Positions 61,241-64,000 of a DNA stretch of 64,000 nucleotides are shown here, piece after piece. Numbering within the stretch: position 1 is the first letter of the stretch; each line of letters begins with the position of its first letter. Source of the DNA: Cognatazoarcus sp050305135 (lineage in GTDB: Bacteria > Pseudomonadota > Gammaproteobacteria > Burkholderiales > Rhodocyclaceae); the NCBI GenBank assembly GCA_050305135.1, contig JBNLET010000126.1:1-64000 (forward strand). The letters run 5' to 3'. Both the position numbers and the translations under genes were made by a program. The notes beneath the pieces were generated by a model that did no database searches, was not told where the DNA came from, and saw only the letters and a program-made list of their open reading frames with translations.

Positions 61241-62050
61241 GTGACCTCGACGCACGCGCTGCGCGTGCTCGTCGCGGTGGCCGGGCGCGAGGTCGAGAAA
61301 TTCGTGCACCAGGGCGGGCGATTCTTCTCCGCCCTGGTACGCCCGCTGCTGTGGCTGGTGGTGTTCGCGGCCGGCTTCCAGAACGTCTTCGGCGTTTCGA
61401 TCATCCCGCCTTACGAGACCTATATCCCGTACCAGGTCTACATCGCACCGGGCCTGCTCGGCATGATCCTGCTGTTCAACGGCATGCAGTCCTCGCTGGC
61501 GATGGTCTACGACCGCGAGATGGGCATGATGCGGCTGCTGCTGACCGCACCGGTGCCGCGCTGGTATCTGCTGTTCGCGAAGCTGGTGGCCGGTACCGTG
61601 TTGTCGGTGCTGCAGGCGCTGGCCTTCCTGGTGGTCGCCTGGGCGATCGGCGTCGAACTGCCGCTCGACGGCATGCTGCTGGCGCTGCCGGCGCTGGCGC
61701 TGGCCGGCATGATGCTCGGCGCGCTGGGGCTGGTGCTGTCGGTGCATGTGAAGCAGCTCGAGAACTTCGCCGGCACGATGAACTTCGTCATCTTCCCGAT
61801 GTTCTTCGTTTCGCCAGCCCTCTACCCGCTGTGGAAACTGCAGGAATCGGGTGCCGAGTGGCTGCACCAGGCGGCGCGCTTCAACCCGTTCAGCCATGCC
61901 GTCGAGCTGGTCCGCTTCGCCATGTACGGGCAGTTCCAGGGCACTTCGTTCATGGTCGTCGCGGGCTGCTTGCTGGCCTTTTTCGCCTTCGCGGTGTTCG
62001 GCTACGATCCGCAGCGGGGCATGCTGAAGAAGACCGGCCGCGGTGGCTGA
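61241..62050 (+). CDS. pedC: PQQ-associated ABC-2 permease, PedC-like
   Basis: The 269-residue ABC-2 membrane protein starts at GTG 61241 and has six helices, with EKFVHQGGRFFSALVRPLLW at the N-terminus and FPMFFVSPALYPLWKLQ late. It matches the alcohol ABC transporter permease family typified by PedC of the Pseudomonas phenylethanol system. ABC-2 proteins usually export. It may move a toxic intermediate or a cofactor out of the cytoplasm. It is the last gene of the operon. Confidence 0.85.
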   Translation: MTSTHALRVLVAVAGREVEKFVHQGGRFFSALVRPLLWLVVFAAGFQNVFGVSIIPPYETYIPYQVYIAPGLLGMILLFNGMQSSLAMVYDREMGMMRLLLTAPVPRWYLLFAKLVAGTVLSVLQALAFLVVAWAIGVELPLDGMLLALPALALAGMMLGALGLVLSVHVKQLENFAGTMNFVIFPMFFVSPALYPLWKLQESGAEWLHQAARFNPFSHAVELVRFAMYGQFQGTSFMVVAGCLLAFFAFAVFGYDPQRGMLKKTGRGG

Positions 62051-62421
62051 GGGCCCGGCCGGGCAGGAGGGGGCCGGCAGGCGCCGTCGCGCCCGGTGCT
62101 GCGGGCTGCCCGGCGCGGGCTGCATCGGCCGAGCCGGCCGCAACCGGGCGGCTGCGGCTGCACCACATGTCGCCCGGCCGGATCAGCCCAGGTTTTCGCT
62201 GCGCTTCGATCGCTTCAGCGCACGTAGTACATCGGCCACGCCGGGCCCATGCTACGGCGCGGCGCGCCGGCCCGACGGAATATGGTCGATCTTTCGTCGA
62301 TCGAGGCTGTTCCAAAAATGAAGAGCAGTTGCTCCGTGGTAGAGCAACTGCTCAGATGTGGCGCAGACTCTGTCTATCTAGTGGACGCCGACCGTACGTC
62401 TGTCAGATGTCTTATAGCTTA
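62051..62421. other. 371-bp convergent intergenic region with a long inverted repeat
   Basis: I see no gene. The left 240 bases are very GC-rich; the right 130 bases (62290-62420) are clearly less so. They contain a perfect 12-bp inverted repeat at 62323-62353. No T-run terminator was found for either convergent unit. Confidence 0.5.
62323..62353. repeat. 12-bp perfect inverted repeat with self-palindromic arms
   Basis: GAGCAGTTGCTC (62323-62334), loop CGTGGTA, then GAGCAACTGCTC (62342-62353). Each arm is itself palindromic (GAGCA-nn-TGCTC), so this could be a hairpin or two adjacent operators. No T-run follows. Confidence 0.65.
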
Positions 62422-63270
62422 TCAAGGTGTCTGCAGCGTGACGCCGAATTCGCTGAAGATCCTGGCCAGCGTACCGTCGCGCCGGATTTCGCCCATGGCG
62501 CCCTTCAGCGCATCGGCCAGGGCGTCGGCATCGGCCTTCACGGCCATGCCGAGCGGCCAGCCCTTGATGCGCAATTCCGGCATCGCCACCGAGCTGATTT
62601 GGAAGCGCTCTCCGCTGCCTCGCGCGGCGCCTTCGATTTCAGCCCGCGTTGCCATCACTGCCGCGATTTCTCCGGCCTCCAGGGCCTTGACCGCTTCGGC
62701 GACGGTGTGGAAATGGACCACGTTGTCGCGCAGCCGGCCGTTCAGGACCTGGAGCAGGAAGTCGTCGGCCAGACTGGCCGTCTCGACCCCGATCTTCTCG
62801 CGCGTGAAGACTTCCAGCGCCCGCGCGGCGGAGCCGGCCACCGGCGGCACGCGCTTCGGGTCGCGGATCACCGCCACGCTCTCGAGGTGGTAGGGGGCGA
62901 AGATCTTGACCTTGTCGTTGCTGTCGGCGAGATACTTGTCCACCGGCACGTGCAGCATCACGTCGGCCGGCCGGGTGCCCAGGTAGTGGCCCTTCCAGAC
63001 CATGTTGCGCAGATCGTCGTTCATGTTCTCGTCGGCCGTGAACTCGACGACTTCGGGCTCCAGGCCCAGGCGCTTGGCGAGTTCCTTGCCGATCGCCACG
63101 TCGATGCCCTTGCCGCCGCCGGAATAGGGCGCGAAGTCGTCGTAGACCGCGATACGCAGCCGGCCCGGCGTCATCGTCTCGATCGGCCCGGCCAGCGCGG
63201 CAGCGCCGGCGCTGGCGATCGCCAGTGCCACCGCTGCCAGCGTCCGCAGCAGTGACCGCTTATTCCTCAT
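62422..63270 (-). CDS. Quinoprotein-associated periplasmic binding protein (MxaJ/XoxJ-like)
   Basis: The 282-residue protein has a signal peptide (LAAVALAIASAGAAALA) and a family 3 solute-binding fold: LRIAVYDDFAPYSGGGKGID, VEFTADENMNDDLRNMV and KGHYLGTRPADVMLHVPVD. It resembles MxaJ/XoxJ and the quinoprotein dehydrogenase-associated binding proteins. These are thought to help mature or activate the PQQ enzyme rather than to import solutes. ATG 63270 overlaps the pedF end by 11 bases. Confidence 0.88.
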   Translation of the reverse strand: MRNKRSLLRTLAAVALAIASAGAAALAGPIETMTPGRLRIAVYDDFAPYSGGGKGIDVAIGKELAKRLGLEPEVVEFTADENMNDDLRNMVWKGHYLGTRPADVMLHVPVDKYLADSNDKVKIFAPYHLESVAVIRDPKRVPPVAGSAARALEVFTREKIGVETASLADDFLLQVLNGRLRDNVVHFHTVAEAVKALEAGEIAAVMATRAEIEGAARGSGERFQISSVAMPELRIKGWPLGMAVKADADALADALKGAMGEIRRDGTLARIFSEFGVTLQTP

Positions 63271-63697
63271 GAACCGTCTCCAGCCAGGAGCGGATGGCCC
63301 ACATCGCTTCCTGCTGCAGGATGCCTTCGAACGGAGGCATGTACACGCGGCCGTTGCGCGAGGCGCCGTTGCGGATCCGCATCATGAAGATCTCGTCGCC
63401 CTCGTCCTCGGGCGGCAGGTAGCGCAGGTCCGGTGCGATGCCGCCGGAAATCGCGCCGATGCCGTGACAGCGGGCGCAGTTCTGGTTGAAGGCGGAACTG
63501 CCGACGCGGATCGCTTCCTTGTCGCCACGGTAGGGATTGCTTTCGAGCCATTCCTCGCCCAGCGGCTTGAGCGTGGAGACGTCCACGGCCTGCGGCGTGA
63601 CGTCGCCGTGGGCAAAGGCGACGCCGGCGGCGAGTCCGAAAACGGCGGTGGCAATCGCGTTGCGGAAGGTGCGGGGGGTCTTGTGCTTGCTGGCCAT
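63260..63697 (-). CDS. pedF: Cytochrome c550 PedF-like
   Basis: The 145-residue periplasmic cytochrome c has a signal peptide (IATAVFGLAAGVAFA-HG) and heme site CARCH (74-78). The PedF-type blocks are GDVTPQAVDVSTLKPLGEEW, NPYRG, GIAPDLRYL and NGRVYMPPFEGILQQEAMWA; the methionine ligand is in YMPPF. It is the natural electron acceptor of Ped/Exa-type PQQ alcohol dehydrogenases. A sigma-54 promoter lies about 50 bases upstream of its leader. Confidence 0.92.
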   Translation of the reverse strand: MASKHKTPRTFRNAIATAVFGLAAGVAFAHGDVTPQAVDVSTLKPLGEEWLESNPYRGDKEAIRVGSSAFNQNCARCHGIGAISGGIAPDLRYLPPEDEGDEIFMMRIRNGASRNGRVYMPPFEGILQQEAMWAIRSWLETVHEE

Positions 63698-63759
63698 AGG
63701 TTGGATCCTTGGGTTGGTTACTCATGCCCTCGCGGCGGCGAGGCGTCGAGTCCGCTGGG

Positions 63760-63776
63760 TGCAAGGGCTGTGCCAC
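63760..63776 (-). promoter_or_regulatory. Sigma-54 promoter of pedF
   Basis: The minus strand reads GTGGCACAGCCCTTGCA, with GG and GC ten bases apart. Predicted start is near 63749, 52 bases before ATG 63697. It is nearly identical to the ABC operon promoter at 55596-55612. Confidence 0.82.
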
Positions 63777-63870
63777 GGTTGCCCCCGAAGTCGGCCGAAC
63801 TTGTCCAAACACGCTACAGCGCGGTCCAGCGCAACAACCGGTCATACGGCACGGCAATCTTGTGTTACAG

Positions 63871-63887
63871 GTGGCACGCGCCTTGCC
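63871..63887 (+). promoter_or_regulatory. Sigma-54 promoter reading out of the window
   Basis: GTGGCACGCGCCTTGCC has GG at 63873-63874 and GC at 63885-63886, ten bases apart. Predicted start is near 63898. The gene it serves lies beyond base 64000. Confidence 0.75.
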
Positions 63888-63892
63888 TTAAG

Positions 63893-63909
63893 GTGGAACA
63901 CTCGTTGCA
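63893..63909 (+). promoter_or_regulatory. Second, tandem sigma-54-like promoter
   Basis: GTGGAACACTCGTTGCA has GG at 63895-63896 and GC at 63907-63908 with the correct ten-base gap, and one mismatch (A for C) in the -24 box. It lies 22 bases after the previous element. Confidence 0.55.
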
Positions 63910-64000
63910 CTGCACGATTGCTCCAATGTGGGACAGGTGTTAGGGTCCTTCGTCAATCGCTGCACAACAATAACAAAAGCTATAGAGAAAACACATAAAG

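Larger units (their letters stand above)
63698..64000. other. 303-bp control region at the right edge
   Basis: No gene is seen. Three -24/-12 matches are packed in 150 bases: one leftward for pedF and two rightward that leave the window. The last 50 bases become A-rich (AACAATAACAAAAGC). Confidence 0.65.

Noticed and set aside
62320..62390. tRNA-like D-arm (GCTCCGTGGTAGAGC)
   Set aside because: There is no matching acceptor, anticodon or T-arm around it; the resemblance comes from the inverted repeat.

Overview
The window is about 67% G+C and reads like a chromosomal segment of a betaproteobacterium, most likely Rhodocyclales (Thauera, Azoarcus or Zoogloea relatives). The grounds are the pilMNOPQ-aroK-aroB-dgt-gltB-gltD order, a PEP-CTERM protein, and an ExaA/Ped-type quinoprotein system. 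The placement is inferred from gene content, not from a search.

Bases 1-36,000 are mostly housekeeping. cysD-cysN (leftward) face cysQ and an SLC13-type anion permease (rightward), which together make a sulfate uptake and activation locus. cysD is in frame with an upstream transposase-derived HTH domain. A PEP-CTERM protein, lptM-lysA, cyaY and the penicillin-binding protein gene mrcA follow. Next come the type IV pilus genes pilMNOPQ, an Ig-like lipoprotein, aroK-aroB-dgt and gltB-gltD. A leftward set encodes a DUF302 protein, an ADP-ribosylglycohydrolase-like protein and two zinc-ribbon proteins.

Bases 31,900-64,000 are an alcohol-oxidation region. On the left are a NosR-like flavin/Fe-S membrane protein, a NarL-type response regulator and its histidine kinase, the C-terminal remnant of a TonB-dependent receptor, and a TonB protein. 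Divergent from these is a PQQ alcohol dehydrogenase carrying the aspartate pair of lanthanide-dependent enzymes. It is followed by a decayed LuxR-type regulator and a cytochrome c. Then comes an 8.5-kb run of five exported proteins: four diheme c-type cytochromes, the last two RoxA-like tandem paralogues, and one lipoprotein. After these lie a hybrid histidine kinase, an AcoR-type sigma-54 activator and a GGDEF-like protein with a degenerate active site. Next is a seven-gene operon combining a taurine/nitrate-type ABC transporter with the PQQ-associated (Ped) ABC system. Cytochrome c550 PedF and a quinoprotein-associated binding protein close the window.

Seven -24/-12 (sigma-54) promoter matches lie in front of tonB, the PQQ dehydrogenase, the decayed regulator/cytochrome c, the ABC operon and pedF, plus two that point out of the right end. 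With the sigma-54 activator encoded among them, they suggest one RpoN-controlled quinoprotein regulon. The five-gene cytochrome operon is the least explained part and the best candidate for an undescribed system.
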